In this document: positions 44,713 through 53,355 of the stretch, in pieces
Numbering within the stretch: position 1 is the stretch's first letter
Layout of the letters: every line of letters begins with the position of its first letter
NCBI GenBank assembly: GCA_900637275.1
Contig: LR134362.1
Coordinates: 1,984,001-2,048,000, forward strand
Direction: 5' to 3'
From: [Pasteurella] aerogenes
GTDB lineage: Bacteria > Pseudomonadota > Gammaproteobacteria > Enterobacterales > Pasteurellaceae
DNA: 64,000 bases
The notes under the pieces: generated by a model
Databases searched by the model: none
What the model saw: the letters and a program-made list of their open reading frames with translations, nothing else
What the model was told of the DNA's origin: nothing
Translations under genes and position numbers: made by a program

Positions 44713-44811
44713 CTCTAAATGTAAAAGGCTGCCAGCTATGGCGTAATATTAACTACACTCGGTGCCGAATTCAGTTTCGGAGAGCGGAGTGGCTTCAGAT
44801 TGAGGTTTTCT
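44713..44811 (+). promoter_or_regulatory. rpmE mRNA leader, candidate L31 autoregulatory element
   Basis: About 100 nt lie between the predicted start point and the ATG at 44812. The leader contains CCGAA-TTCAG-TTTCGG pairing near 44765-44780, directly followed by GAGCGGAGTGGCTT and the TGAGG ribosome-binding site. L31 leaders that bind the protein product are known in gammaproteobacteria. Membership in that class is inferred from position only. Confidence 0.4.
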
Positions 44812-45024
44812 ATGAAACAAGGTATTCACCCAGAATATAAAGAAATTACTGCAACTTGTTCTTGCGGTAATGTGATCAAAACTCGCTCAACCGTGGGTAA
44901 AGATTTAAACTTGGACGTTTGTGGCAACTGCCACCCATTCTATACCGGTAAACAACGTGTGGTTGACACCGGCGGTCGTGTAGAACGTTTCAACAAACGT
45001 TTCAGCATTCCAAGCAAAAAATAA
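44812..45024 (+). CDS. rpmE: 50S ribosomal protein L31, zinc-binding form
   Basis: The 70-residue large-subunit protein forms bridges between subunits. Zinc ligands are Cys16, Cys18, Cys37 and Cys40 (TCSCGN, VCGNC), so this is the C+ type rather than the zinc-independent paralogue. The start at 44812 has TGAGG upstream and gives the standard MKQGIHPEYKEI N terminus. It is followed by its own terminator. Confidence 0.97.
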   Translation: MKQGIHPEYKEITATCSCGNVIKTRSTVGKDLNLDVCGNCHPFYTGKQRVVDTGGRVERFNKRFSIPSKK

Positions 45025-45041
45025 TTTGGATTTTTATCTGC

Positions 45042-45070
45042 AAAACCCTACAATTGTGGGGTTTTGTTTT
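45042..45070 (+). terminator. rpmE terminator
   Basis: AAAACCCTAC / GTGGGGTTTT with an AATT loop forms a 10-bp stem including one G-T pair, then GTTTT. Confidence 0.82.
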
Positions 45071-45091
45071 ATCTGAATAATCGGAATTGTT

Positions 45092-45868
45092 ATGACAGAA
45101 ACCTTGGTTCCCATCTTTATTATCAATATGAAAACGTCGGTTGATAGAAAAGCCTTTATTCAACATCAATTTGACAGTTTAATGCAACATCATCCCGCCA
45201 CACACATTGACTATCAGTTTTTTGAAGCGATAAACGGTAAAGAAAATCCGGATTTCCCCTTGTTTAAAAAACATAATGCGAAAAAACGCTTTGAGCGTAA
45301 AGGCAGCGTTTCTACTTTGGGACAATTGGGGTGTTTTGCAAGTCACTATTTATTATGGGAAAAATGTGTCGCGTTAAATGCACCGATTATCGTGTTGGAA
45401 GATGATGCTATTTTGCATCAAAACTTTTTATCCGCTTATCAATTTCTTTGTCAGGGCGCCAACCAATTTGAATTTTTATGGCTTAGCCCGCCTTCTCCAG
45501 CAAAACGCAATCAGCCGGAAAAGCCTATTTATGCCATTCCTAATAGCGATAATTATGTGGCGCAGTTTTATGGTCAGTGGAGCAATACCACCGGCTATTA
45601 TTTAACACCAAAAGCGGCAAAAAAATTTTTAGCCCAATCACAAGAATGGATTTTTGATGTGGATATTACCATGGAGCGCTATTGGGAAAATGACGTTTCT
45701 TACTTGGCATTAAAACCTTTTTGCCTTGAACCGAATTTTGAATTGGAAAGTAATGTACCGATTGATAAAGGTCGCGCTAATCGCACTTTACTTATTCGTT
45801 TAAAAAGAGAATATTATAAAATTCAAGATAAAATTAAAAAACGTATTTTTGATTTGAGACATCGGTAA
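45092..45868 (+). CDS. Glycosyltransferase family 25 (LPS-type galactosyl/glucosyltransferase)
   Basis: A 258-residue GT25 enzyme of the Lic2A/Lex2B/LgtB type that extends lipooligosaccharide outer core. The family start PIFIINMKTSVDRK, the STLGQLGCFASHYLLW segment and the metal/nucleotide motif IVLEDDAI are clear. Unlike several phase-variable Haemophilus relatives, no tetranucleotide repeat tract lies in or before the 5' end. It is the first of three tightly packed glycosyltransferase genes (4-nt and 13-nt gaps). Sugar specificity cannot be predicted. Confidence 0.87.
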   Translation: MTETLVPIFIINMKTSVDRKAFIQHQFDSLMQHHPATHIDYQFFEAINGKENPDFPLFKKHNAKKRFERKGSVSTLGQLGCFASHYLLWEKCVALNAPIIVLEDDAILHQNFLSAYQFLCQGANQFEFLWLSPPSPAKRNQPEKPIYAIPNSDNYVAQFYGQWSNTTGYYLTPKAAKKFLAQSQEWIFDVDITMERYWENDVSYLALKPFCLEPNFELESNVPIDKGRANRTLLIRLKREYYKIQDKIKKRIFDLRHR

Positions 45869-45872
45869 AGGT

Positions 45873-46880
45873 ATGGAAAAAAAGTTTGAACACCTTTTTT
45901 TAGTAGATTCCTTTTGGGATAAGCTGATAGCTACCTTAAATAAGAAATATCCATATCGCACGTTTTATCGAGGTCTGGTTCCCAAATTTTTGCGTCACTT
46001 TTGGGAGCGAAAACTTGACCTGATAAAACAAGAGAAAATTGAACGCGCATGGAATGTGCTAATTGATAATTATTTATCTGGTTCTACGCCTACATTTAAA
46101 CTTTCTGCTAAGCAAAATTTTCCCGATCAAAAAATCATTTGGCAATATTGGGGACAGCCTTGTGAATTTCATGAATTGCCGGAAACGGTGCAAATCTGTT
46201 TTAAATCTGCCGAGCAGTTTGCCGACGGTTATCGAATTATCCGTTTAAATGATAATAATATTGGGGAATATTTAGATTTACCGGATTTTGTGGCAGAAAA
46301 GCGCAAAAATCCAGCGTTTAAGTATGCTTTTTTTGCTGATCTTTTACGCTTAGCGCTATTGGATACTTATGGTGGTATATGGATGGATGCAACGATATTA
46401 TTGACCGGAGAAATTCCGTATGAAATGCGAGATCAATCTTTTTTTATGTTTCAACGGGATAAAAATTCAGAAAATAAAGTACTATGGTCGAAACCAAATC
46501 AATATTTTTCTTGGGCAGAGGAACATAAAATTAATTTTTTAAATAGTTTTATTTGTGCCAAACAAAATGATTTTGTTATCCACACTTTACTTAATCTATT
46601 ACTGATTTTTTGGAAAACACAAAATAATATACCGCACTATTTCTTTTTTCAGATATTAATGAATACATTAATCAATCATTATTTCCCGGATAAACGAGGA
46701 ATAGTTATTGATGATACCATTCCTCATTTGTTAGCAAAAAATATTAAAAATCGATTTGATCCTGAATTGTATGCGCAGATTACTGCTAAAACTGCAATTC
46801 ATAAATTAACCTATACCAAAAAATATGCCTCTGATTCTTTTTTTGCCGCTTTAAAAGAGAATTATTTGAAGAATAAATAA
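45873..46880 (+). CDS. Capsular-polysaccharide-synthesis/GT32-like glycosyltransferase
   Basis: A 335-residue soluble protein. The central region IIWQYWGQPCEFHELPETVQICFKS and FADLLRLALLDTYGGIWMDATI match the Caps_synth/GT32-like group, with the catalytic DxD-type motif as Asp-Ala-Thr after GGIWM. The N-terminal ~90 residues look like an extra helical region. It starts 4 nt after the GT25 stop with a weak AAAGG site. The gene is visibly richer in A/T than its neighbours and lacks uptake-signal cores, which hints at separate acquisition. It probably adds a sugar to LOS or a surface polymer. Confidence 0.78.
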   Translation: MEKKFEHLFLVDSFWDKLIATLNKKYPYRTFYRGLVPKFLRHFWERKLDLIKQEKIERAWNVLIDNYLSGSTPTFKLSAKQNFPDQKIIWQYWGQPCEFHELPETVQICFKSAEQFADGYRIIRLNDNNIGEYLDLPDFVAEKRKNPAFKYAFFADLLRLALLDTYGGIWMDATILLTGEIPYEMRDQSFFMFQRDKNSENKVLWSKPNQYFSWAEEHKINFLNSFICAKQNDFVIHTLLNLLLIFWKTQNNIPHYFFFQILMNTLINHYFPDKRGIVIDDTIPHLLAKNIKNRFDPELYAQITAKTAIHKLTYTKKYASDSFFAALKENYLKNK

Positions 46881-46893
46881 TGAGATAATCCCC

Positions 46894-47760
46894 ATGATCC
46901 TCACTCTCCTTACATTTGGTCCTCGTTTGGAAAATCATTATCAAGCGGCATTTGCGATATTAAGTTATTTAAAAGATCCGTTAATTGAACGAGTTGTGGT
47001 GGTAACGGATTATCCGGCATTTTATGCGTTTTTTGCCGATCGGGTGGACACCTTGGTGATTGATGAGCAGACGTTGACGCAGTGGCAAGGGGAGTTTCAG
47101 TTTTTTTGGCGGGTTAAAATCAAGGCGTTGGAAGCAGTGTATGCGCGTTATCCGTTATCGGATTTATTGTATGTGGATAGCGATACGTTTTTAGCTGGAA
47201 ATTTGACCGCACTTTCGTCTCATTTTGCCCAAGGCGGGTGTGTGATGCATTTGGCGGAATGTCGCTTGGCGGATAATACGGATAAAACCTTGCGAAAAAT
47301 GCACCGCACTTTGCACGGAAAAACCATTGCAGGTGTTGAGATTGGGGATGATAGTTTGATGTGGAATGCGGGCGTGATTGGATTGTGTGCGCAAAAGACA
47401 AAATCAATTATTGCCTTGAGTTTGCAACTTTGCGATGAAATTTGTGCGACGAATTGTCCGCGCCGTTTGGTGGAGCAATTTTCTTTTTCTTTGGCGTTGG
47501 CACAGTTATCGTTGTTGCGTGCTTGTGATGATGTGGTGGGACATTATTGGGGCAATAAAATAGAATGGAATCAAGCGATTATGCAATTTTGGGTGGCGGC
47601 GAAATTGCAAAATTTTTCTGTACAAGATTGTGTGGTGGCTGTTTCTGAGTGGGATTGGTCGGCAATCGCATTACATAAAAAACAGCGCAATACAAATGCA
47701 AAATTAAAGCGCTTGATTGATAAGTGGTTTCAGCCGAAAAATATTCGCTATTTTCGTTAA
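46894..47760 (+). CDS. Putative glycosyltransferase with DxD motif (GT-A fold)
   Basis: A 288-residue protein. YVDSDTFLAGNLTAL near residue 92 is a DxD metal/nucleotide-sugar motif of GT8-like GT-A enzymes, and WNAGVIGL near residue 157 is a typical acceptor-site pattern. The N terminus MILTLLTFGPRLENHYQAAFAIL is a Rossmann-like start, not a signal peptide. I cannot assign a named family with certainty. It is the third gene of the glycosyltransferase cluster and is followed by a lone uptake-signal core and the str promoter. Two uptake-signal cores lie inside (about 47206 and 47304). Confidence 0.7.
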   Translation: MILTLLTFGPRLENHYQAAFAILSYLKDPLIERVVVVTDYPAFYAFFADRVDTLVIDEQTLTQWQGEFQFFWRVKIKALEAVYARYPLSDLLYVDSDTFLAGNLTALSSHFAQGGCVMHLAECRLADNTDKTLRKMHRTLHGKTIAGVEIGDDSLMWNAGVIGLCAQKTKSIIALSLQLCDEICATNCPRRLVEQFSFSLALAQLSLLRACDDVVGHYWGNKIEWNQAIMQFWVAAKLQNFSVQDCVVAVSEWDWSAIALHKKQRNTNAKLKRLIDKWFQPKNIRYFR

Positions 47761-47816
47761 TTTGGGTGATGCGCATGAAAAAGTGCGGTCATTTTTGTGA
47801 GAGTTTTGCTTAATTC

Positions 47817-47845
47817 TTGACATCTTGCCTGTTCAAGATTAAAAT
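47817..47845 (+). promoter_or_regulatory. str operon promoter
   Basis: Consensus -35 TTGACA (47817-47822), 17-bp spacer, -10 TAAAAT (47840-47845). The leader runs about 75 nt to the rpsL ATG. Confidence 0.78.
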
Positions 47846-47926
47846 TCGGCGTCTATTCATCTTTGAGTAGAACAATAAATAAACATTTTTTTGTGAATAA
47901 CAATTAATAAAACTGGAGCTTTTTTA

Positions 47927-48301
47927 ATGGCAACTATCAACCAGCTAGTACGCAAACCGCGTGTTAAAAAGGTTGTAAAAAGCAACGTTCCTGCTTTGGA
48001 AGCTTGTCCGCAGAAACGTGGCGTGTGTACTCGTGTGTACACAACTACACCTAAAAAACCGAACTCAGCATTACGTAAAGTATGCCGTATTCGTTTAACT
48101 AATGGTTACGAAGTAACTTCTTATATCGGCGGTGAAGGTCATAACCTTCAAGAGCATAGTGTTGTGCTTATCCGTGGCGGTCGTGTTAAAGATTTACCGG
48201 GTGTGCGTTATCACACCGTGCGTGGTGCATTAGACTGTGCCGGCGTTAAAGATCGTAAACAAGGTCGTTCTAAATACGGCGTGAAACGTCCTAAAGCTTA
48301 A
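47927..48301 (+). CDS. rpsL: 30S ribosomal protein S12
   Basis: The 124-residue decoding-centre protein, nearly identical to E. coli S12. Lys43 in TTTPKKPNSALRK and Lys88 in GGRVKDLPG are both the wild-type residues, so no streptomycin-resistance change is present. It is the first gene of the str operon (rpsL-rpsG-fusA-tufA). A GGAG site precedes the ATG. No uptake signals occur in this operon. Confidence 0.98.
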   Translation: MATINQLVRKPRVKKVVKSNVPALEACPQKRGVCTRVYTTTPKKPNSALRKVCRIRLTNGYEVTSYIGGEGHNLQEHSVVLIRGGRVKDLPGVRYHTVRGALDCAGVKDRKQGRSKYGVKRPKA

Positions 48302-48353
48302 TGGTTCTCCGTTAAGTAAGGCCAAACGCTAATTAAATAAATTAATTAACCAT

Positions 48354-48390
48354 AAACTCCAGTATCAGCAGCTTTGTTGCAATAGAGTTT
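48354..48390 (+). promoter_or_regulatory. Structured rpsL-rpsG intergenic region, candidate S7 control site
   Basis: AAACTC (48354-48359) pairs with GAGTTT (48385-48390). Inside, CAGCA (48366-48370) pairs with TGTTG (48375-48379). In E. coli the same gap holds the S7 binding site for translational feedback and coupling. Correspondence here is inferred from position and nested pairing. Confidence 0.5.
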
Positions 48391-48428
48391 TGGATAATCC
48401 TGAAGATTAATAATACGGAGAAATTAAA

Positions 48429-48899
48429 ATGCCACGTCGTCGTGATGTAGGTCAACGCAAGATCCTCCCAGATCCGAAATTCGGTTCAGAATTACTTGCG
48501 AAATTCATTAATGTGTTAATGGTAGATGGTAAGAAATCTATCGCTGAAAAAATCGTTTATAACGCACTTGATACGTTAGCACAACGTACTGGTAAAGAAG
48601 CGTTAGAAGCATTTGAAATTGCATTAGAAAACGTGCGTCCAACTGTTGAGGTTAAATCTCGTCGTGTGGGTGGTTCTACATACCAAGTACCTGTTGAAGT
48701 GCGTCCGGTTCGTCGTAACGCGTTAGGTATGCGTTGGATTGTGGAAGCTGCACGTAAACGCGGTGATAAATCAATGGCTTTACGTTTAGCTAACGAATTA
48801 TCAGATGCGTCTGAAAACAAAGGTGCGGCGGTGAAAAAACGTGAAGACGTTCACCGTATGGCTGAAGCTAACAAAGCGTTTGCACATTACCGTTGGTAA
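48429..48899 (+). CDS. rpsG: 30S ribosomal protein S7
   Basis: A 156-residue protein that nucleates assembly of the 3' domain of 16S rRNA. It starts MPRRRDVGQRKILPDPKFGSE and has the conserved GGSTYQVPVEVRP beta-hairpin. The C terminus KREDVHRMAEANKAFAHYRW corresponds to the shorter B-type S7. ACGGAG precedes the start. S7 is the expected feedback regulator of this operon. Confidence 0.98.
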   Translation: MPRRRDVGQRKILPDPKFGSELLAKFINVLMVDGKKSIAEKIVYNALDTLAQRTGKEALEAFEIALENVRPTVEVKSRRVGGSTYQVPVEVRPVRRNALGMRWIVEAARKRGDKSMALRLANELSDASENKGAAVKKREDVHRMAEANKAFAHYRW

Positions 48900-49007
48900 T
48901 CTGTTAGCAAGTCGGTTTTTCAGGCTTCATCTCATGAATTTGTGTGATGAAGCCTTATCCATATTTAAAATTTTATATTTATCAAATTCCCAAACAAGGA
49001 AAAACTA

Positions 49008-51110
49008 ATGGCTCGTTCAACCCCTATTTCACTTTACCGTAATATCGGTATCAGTGCGCATATCGATGCGGGTAAAACCACTACTACTGAGCGTATCTTA
49101 TTCTATACCGGTGTAAGCCACAAAATTGGTGAAGTACACGATGGTGCTGCAACAATGGACTGGATGGAACAAGAACAAGAGCGCGGTATTACTATTACCT
49201 CAGCGGCAACCACAGCGTTCTGGTCTGGTATGTCACAACAATTTCCGCAACACCGTATCAACGTAATTGATACTCCGGGACACGTGGACTTCACTATCGA
49301 AGTTGAACGTTCAATGCGTGTTCTTGACGGTGCGGTAATGGTTTACTGTGCGGTTGGTGGGGTTCAACCTCAATCTGAAACCGTATGGCGTCAAGCTAAC
49401 AAATATAAAGTACCTCGTATTGCGTTCGTAAATAAAATGGACCGTACTGGTGCGAACTTCTTACGTGTTGTTGAACAAATTAAAACCCGTTTAGGCGGTA
49501 ATGCTGTTCCTCTACAATTGCCAATTGGTGCTGAAGATAACTTCAAAGGCGTTGTTGATTTGATCAAAATGAAAGCAATCAACTGGAACGAAGCAGATCA
49601 AGGTATGACCTTCACTTATGAAGATGTTCCTGCTGATATGCAAGCTGCTTGTGAAGAATGGCGTCAAAACTTAGTTGAAGCAGCGGCGGAATCTTCAGAA
49701 GAGTTAATGGAAAAATATTTAGGCGGTGAAGATTTAACTGAAGAAGAAATTAAAGCCGGTCTTCGTCAACGCGCATTAGCGACCGAAATCATTTTGGTAA
49801 CTTGTGGTTCAGCCTTTAAAAACAAAGGTGTACAAGCAATGCTTGATGCAGTAATTGATTATTTGCCTGCGCCAACAGATATTGAAGCGATTAAAGGTAT
49901 TAATCCTGATGAAACTGAAGGTGAACGTCATGCAAGTGATGAAGAACCATTCGCTGCATTGGCATTTAAAATCGCAACAGACCCGTTTGTGGGTAACTTA
50001 ACCTTCTTCCGTGTTTATTCAGGCGTAGTTGAGTCTGGCGCAACAGTGTTGAACTCAGTGAAAGATAAACGTGAACGTTTTGGTCGTATCGTGCAAATGC
50101 ACGCTAACAAACGTGAAGAAATCAAAGAAGTTCGTGCAGGCGACATCGCTGCAGCGATTGGTTTGAAAGATGTTGGTACTGGTGATACCTTATGTGCGCT
50201 TGATGCACCAATTATTCTTGAGCGTATGGAGTTCCCTGAGCCGGTAATTTCTGTTGCTGTAGAACCGAAAACTAAAGCTGACCAAGAAAAAATGGGTCTT
50301 GCATTAGGTCGTTTAGCGCAAGAAGACCCTTCATTCCGTGTTCACACAGATGAAGAATCCGGTGAAACCATTATTTCTGGTATGGGTGAGTTACACTTAG
50401 ATATTATCGTTGACCGTATGCGTCGTGAGTTCAAAGTTGAAGCGAACATCGGTAAACCACAAGTATCTTACCGTGAAACTATCCGTACTCGTGTTAATGA
50501 TGTTGAAGGTAAACACGCAAAACAATCTGGTGGTCGCGGTCAATATGGTCACGTTGTTATCGACTTGTACCCATTAGATCCAGAAGGTCCAGGATACGAA
50601 TTTGTAAACGAAATCAAAGGTGGTGTAATCCCTGGTGAATATATCCCAGCGGTTGACAAAGGTATCCAAGAACAACTTAAATCTGGTCCGTTAGCGGGTT
50701 ATCCGGTAGTTGATATTGGTGTGCGTTTACACTTCGGTTCATACCATGATGTGGACTCATCAGAATTAGCGTTTAAATTAGCCGCTTCTTTAGCATTCAA
50801 AGCAGCGTTCGCTAAAGCAAACCCAGTTCTACTTGAGCCAATTATGAAAGTGGAAGTTGAAACTCCACCAGATTATGTGGGTGATGTAATTGGTGACTTA
50901 AGCCGTCGTCGTGCGATGGTGAATGGCCAAGAAGCAAATGAATTTGTAGTTAAGATCAATGCAGAAGTACCACTTTCAGAAATGTTTGGTTATGCAACCG
51001 ATCTTCGCTCACAAACACAAGGTCGTGCCTCATACTCAATGGAACCATTGAAATATGCAGAAGCACCATCAAGCGTTGCGGCAGCTGTAATTGAAGCGCG
51101 CAAAAAATAA
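49008..51110 (+). CDS. fusA: Elongation factor G
   Basis: The 700-residue translocation GTPase. The G domain has AHIDAGKTTTTERI, DTPGHVDF and NKMDRTGA; domain IV has KHAKQSGGRGQYGHVVI. Length fits E. coli EF-G (704). It begins after AAGGA, 108 nt past rpsG. Codon use is strongly biased, as for all highly expressed genes in this block. Confidence 0.99.
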   Translation: MARSTPISLYRNIGISAHIDAGKTTTTERILFYTGVSHKIGEVHDGAATMDWMEQEQERGITITSAATTAFWSGMSQQFPQHRINVIDTPGHVDFTIEVERSMRVLDGAVMVYCAVGGVQPQSETVWRQANKYKVPRIAFVNKMDRTGANFLRVVEQIKTRLGGNAVPLQLPIGAEDNFKGVVDLIKMKAINWNEADQGMTFTYEDVPADMQAACEEWRQNLVEAAAESSEELMEKYLGGEDLTEEEIKAGLRQRALATEIILVTCGSAFKNKGVQAMLDAVIDYLPAPTDIEAIKGINPDETEGERHASDEEPFAALAFKIATDPFVGNLTFFRVYSGVVESGATVLNSVKDKRERFGRIVQMHANKREEIKEVRAGDIAAAIGLKDVGTGDTLCALDAPIILERMEFPEPVISVAVEPKTKADQEKMGLALGRLAQEDPSFRVHTDEESGETIISGMGELHLDIIVDRMRREFKVEANIGKPQVSYRETIRTRVNDVEGKHAKQSGGRGQYGHVVIDLYPLDPEGPGYEFVNEIKGGVIPGEYIPAVDKGIQEQLKSGPLAGYPVVDIGVRLHFGSYHDVDSSELAFKLAASLAFKAAFAKANPVLLEPIMKVEVETPPDYVGDVIGDLSRRRAMVNGQEANEFVVKINAEVPLSEMFGYATDLRSQTQGRASYSMEPLKYAEAPSSVAAAVIEARKK

Positions 51111-51132
51111 TTTTTTGAAAACTCCCAAAACT

Positions 51133-51155
51133 CCATAGCACATTATGTGCTATGG
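51133..51155 (+). promoter_or_regulatory. fusA-tufA intergenic hairpin
   Basis: CCATAGCACA / TGTGCTATGG, a perfect 10-bp stem with a TTA loop in the 70-bp gap. It lacks a U-run, so it is more likely an mRNA-processing or stability element than a full terminator. Confidence 0.6.
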
Positions 51156-51180
51156 AATTTCAATAAAGGAAACATTAGCA

Positions 51181-52365
51181 ATGTCTAAAGAAAAATTTGA
51201 ACGTACAAAACCGCACGTAAACGTGGGTACAATCGGCCACGTTGACCATGGTAAAACAACCTTAACCGCAGCAATCACTACCGTATTAGCAAAACACTTC
51301 GGTGGTGCGGCGCGTGCATTCGACCAAATCGATAACGCGCCAGAAGAAAAAGCGCGTGGTATCACCATCAACACCTCACACGTTGAATACGATACAGAAA
51401 CTCGTCACTATGCACACGTTGACTGTCCGGGACACGCCGACTATGTTAAAAACATGATCACTGGTGCGGCACAAATGGACGGCGCAATCTTAGTCGTAGC
51501 GGCGACTGATGGTCCAATGCCACAAACTCGTGAACACATCCTTTTAGGTCGCCAAGTAGGTGTACCTTACATCATCGTATTCTTAAACAAATGCGACATG
51601 GTGGATGACGAAGAATTATTAGAATTAGTTGAAATGGAAGTACGTGAACTTCTATCTCAATATGACTTCCCGGGTGATGACACACCAATCGTACGTGGTT
51701 CAGCGTTACAAGCGTTGAATGGCGTTGCTGAATGGGAAGAAAAAATCCTTGAATTAGCACACCACTTAGATACTTACATCCCAGAACCTGAGCGTGCAGT
51801 TGACCAACCGTTCTTATTACCAATTGAAGACGTGTTCTCAATCTCTGGACGTGGTACTGTAGTAACTGGACGTGTAGAACGTGGTATTATCCGTACAGGT
51901 GAAGAGGTTGAAATCGTTGGTATTAAAGAAACGGCGAAAACTACCGTAACTGGTGTTGAAATGTTCCGTAAATTACTTGACGAAGGTCGTGCAGGTGAAA
52001 ACATCGGTGCATTATTACGTGGTACCAAACGTGAAGAAATCGAACGTGGTCAAGTATTGGCGAAACCGGGTTCAATTACACCACACACAGACTTCGAATC
52101 AGAAGTGTACGTATTATCAAAAGAAGAAGGTGGACGTCACACTCCATTCTTCAAAGGTTACCGTCCACAATTCTATTTCCGTACAACTGACGTAACAGGT
52201 ACAATCGAGTTACCGGAAGGCGTGGAAATGGTAATGCCGGGTGATAACATCAAAATGACAGTAAGCTTAATCCACCCAATCGCGATGGACCAAGGTTTAC
52301 GTTTCGCAATCCGTGAAGGCGGACGTACAGTAGGTGCGGGTGTTGTAGCTAAAATTATCAAATAA
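51181..52365 (+). CDS. tufA: Elongation factor Tu
   Basis: The 394-residue GTPase that delivers aminoacyl-tRNA. It starts MSKEKFERTKPHVNVGTIGHVDHGKTTLTAAIT with a strong AAAGGA site. DCPGHADY and NKCDMVDD complete the G motifs, and domains II/III are intact to the final GAGVVAKIIK. Open frame upstream of 51181 is read-through of the leader. A second tuf copy elsewhere in the genome is usual for the family. Confidence 0.98.
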   Translation: MSKEKFERTKPHVNVGTIGHVDHGKTTLTAAITTVLAKHFGGAARAFDQIDNAPEEKARGITINTSHVEYDTETRHYAHVDCPGHADYVKNMITGAAQMDGAILVVAATDGPMPQTREHILLGRQVGVPYIIVFLNKCDMVDDEELLELVEMEVRELLSQYDFPGDDTPIVRGSALQALNGVAEWEEKILELAHHLDTYIPEPERAVDQPFLLPIEDVFSISGRGTVVTGRVERGIIRTGEEVEIVGIKETAKTTVTGVEMFRKLLDEGRAGENIGALLRGTKREEIERGQVLAKPGSITPHTDFESEVYVLSKEEGGRHTPFFKGYRPQFYFRTTDVTGTIELPEGVEMVMPGDNIKMTVSLIHPIAMDQGLRFAIREGGRTVGAGVVAKIIK

Positions 52366-52391
52366 TTAGCATCACATCGATAAGATGAAAG

Positions 52392-52418
52392 AAGGGTATC
52401 GTAAGATACCCTTTTTTT
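52392..52418 (+). terminator. str operon terminator
   Basis: AAGGGTATC / GATACCCTT with a GTAA loop and seven T residues, 27 nt after the tufA stop. Confidence 0.92.
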
Positions 52419-52529
52419 CTAAAACTTTTCCTGCAAATTATTGCATAAATTTACCGAAAAAATGACCGCACTTTGCAATTTAGCGTAAACCGCTTATAAT
52501 TCACGCCACTTTTACATAAACAATAAATA

Positions 52530-53282
52530 ATGATGATAAAACAAGAGACTTTTGCTGATCAAAAACGTAAAACCGTAGAAACCGCCGAATTTACCGAAGA
52601 CGGGCGCTATAAGCGAAAAGTTCGCAGCTTTGTTTTGCGCACTGGACGACTAAGTGATTTTCAACGGGATATGATGAATGCCAACTGGGTTTTTTATGGG
52701 TTGGAACATCAACTTTCTTTCTTTGATTTTGCCAGCATTTATGGCAATACCAATCCGGTGATATTGGAAATTGGCTTTGGTATGGGGAAATCCTTGGTGG
52801 AGATGGCGATACAAAATCCGGATAAAAATTATCTTGGTATTGAAGTACATACTCCGGGCGTCGGGGCTTGTATTGCCTATGCAGTGGAAAAGCAAGTGAA
52901 AAATTTACGGGTCATTTGCCATGATGCTACCGAAATTTTACGCGATTGTATTGCTGATAACAGTTTAGGCGGGTTGCAACTGTTTTTCCCGGATCCGTGG
53001 CATAAAGCTAAGCATCACAAACGCCGCATTGTGCAACCGGCATTTGTGGATATGGTATGCCAAAAATTAGCGCCGAACGGATTTATCCACATGGCGACAG
53101 ACTGGGAAAATTATGCTGAACAGATGTTGGCGGTGCTAAAAAGTGCGGTCAATTTACGTAATGTTTCGCCGACTGACGATTATATTCCGCGTCCGGATTT
53201 TCGCCCGTTGACTAAATTTGAAGCGCGTGGGCATCGTTTAGGGCATGGTGTGTGGGATTTGTATTTTATCAAGCGTGGATAA
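52530..53282 (+). CDS. trmB: tRNA (guanine46-N7)-methyltransferase TrmB
   Basis: A 250-residue SAM-dependent enzyme modifying G46 of tRNA. The SAM site is LEIGFGMGKSLVEMA, and LFFPDPWHKAKHHKRRIV holds the catalytic Asp and the conserved PDPW motif; the C-terminal RGHRLGHGVWDL is invariant. The first two codons are both ATG, so either may start. The gene is followed 73 nt later by yggL, the same pairing as in E. coli. An uptake-signal core lies at about 53141. Confidence 0.95.
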   Translation: MMIKQETFADQKRKTVETAEFTEDGRYKRKVRSFVLRTGRLSDFQRDMMNANWVFYGLEHQLSFFDFASIYGNTNPVILEIGFGMGKSLVEMAIQNPDKNYLGIEVHTPGVGACIAYAVEKQVKNLRVICHDATEILRDCIADNSLGGLQLFFPDPWHKAKHHKRRIVQPAFVDMVCQKLAPNGFIHMATDWENYAEQMLAVLKSAVNLRNVSPTDDYIPRPDFRPLTKFEARGHRLGHGVWDLYFIKRG

Positions 53283-53355
53283 CGGAAATATGTTATGATT
53301 AACCCCGAGTAAAACCGTTAATCACATCTGTTGATGACAGCAATCGGAGAAAAAT

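Noticed and set aside
45092..45200. Possible phase-variable repeat tract in the GT25 gene
   Set aside because: Searched because related Haemophilus genes carry tetranucleotide repeats; no run of repeated 2- to 6-mers is present at the 5' end or upstream.
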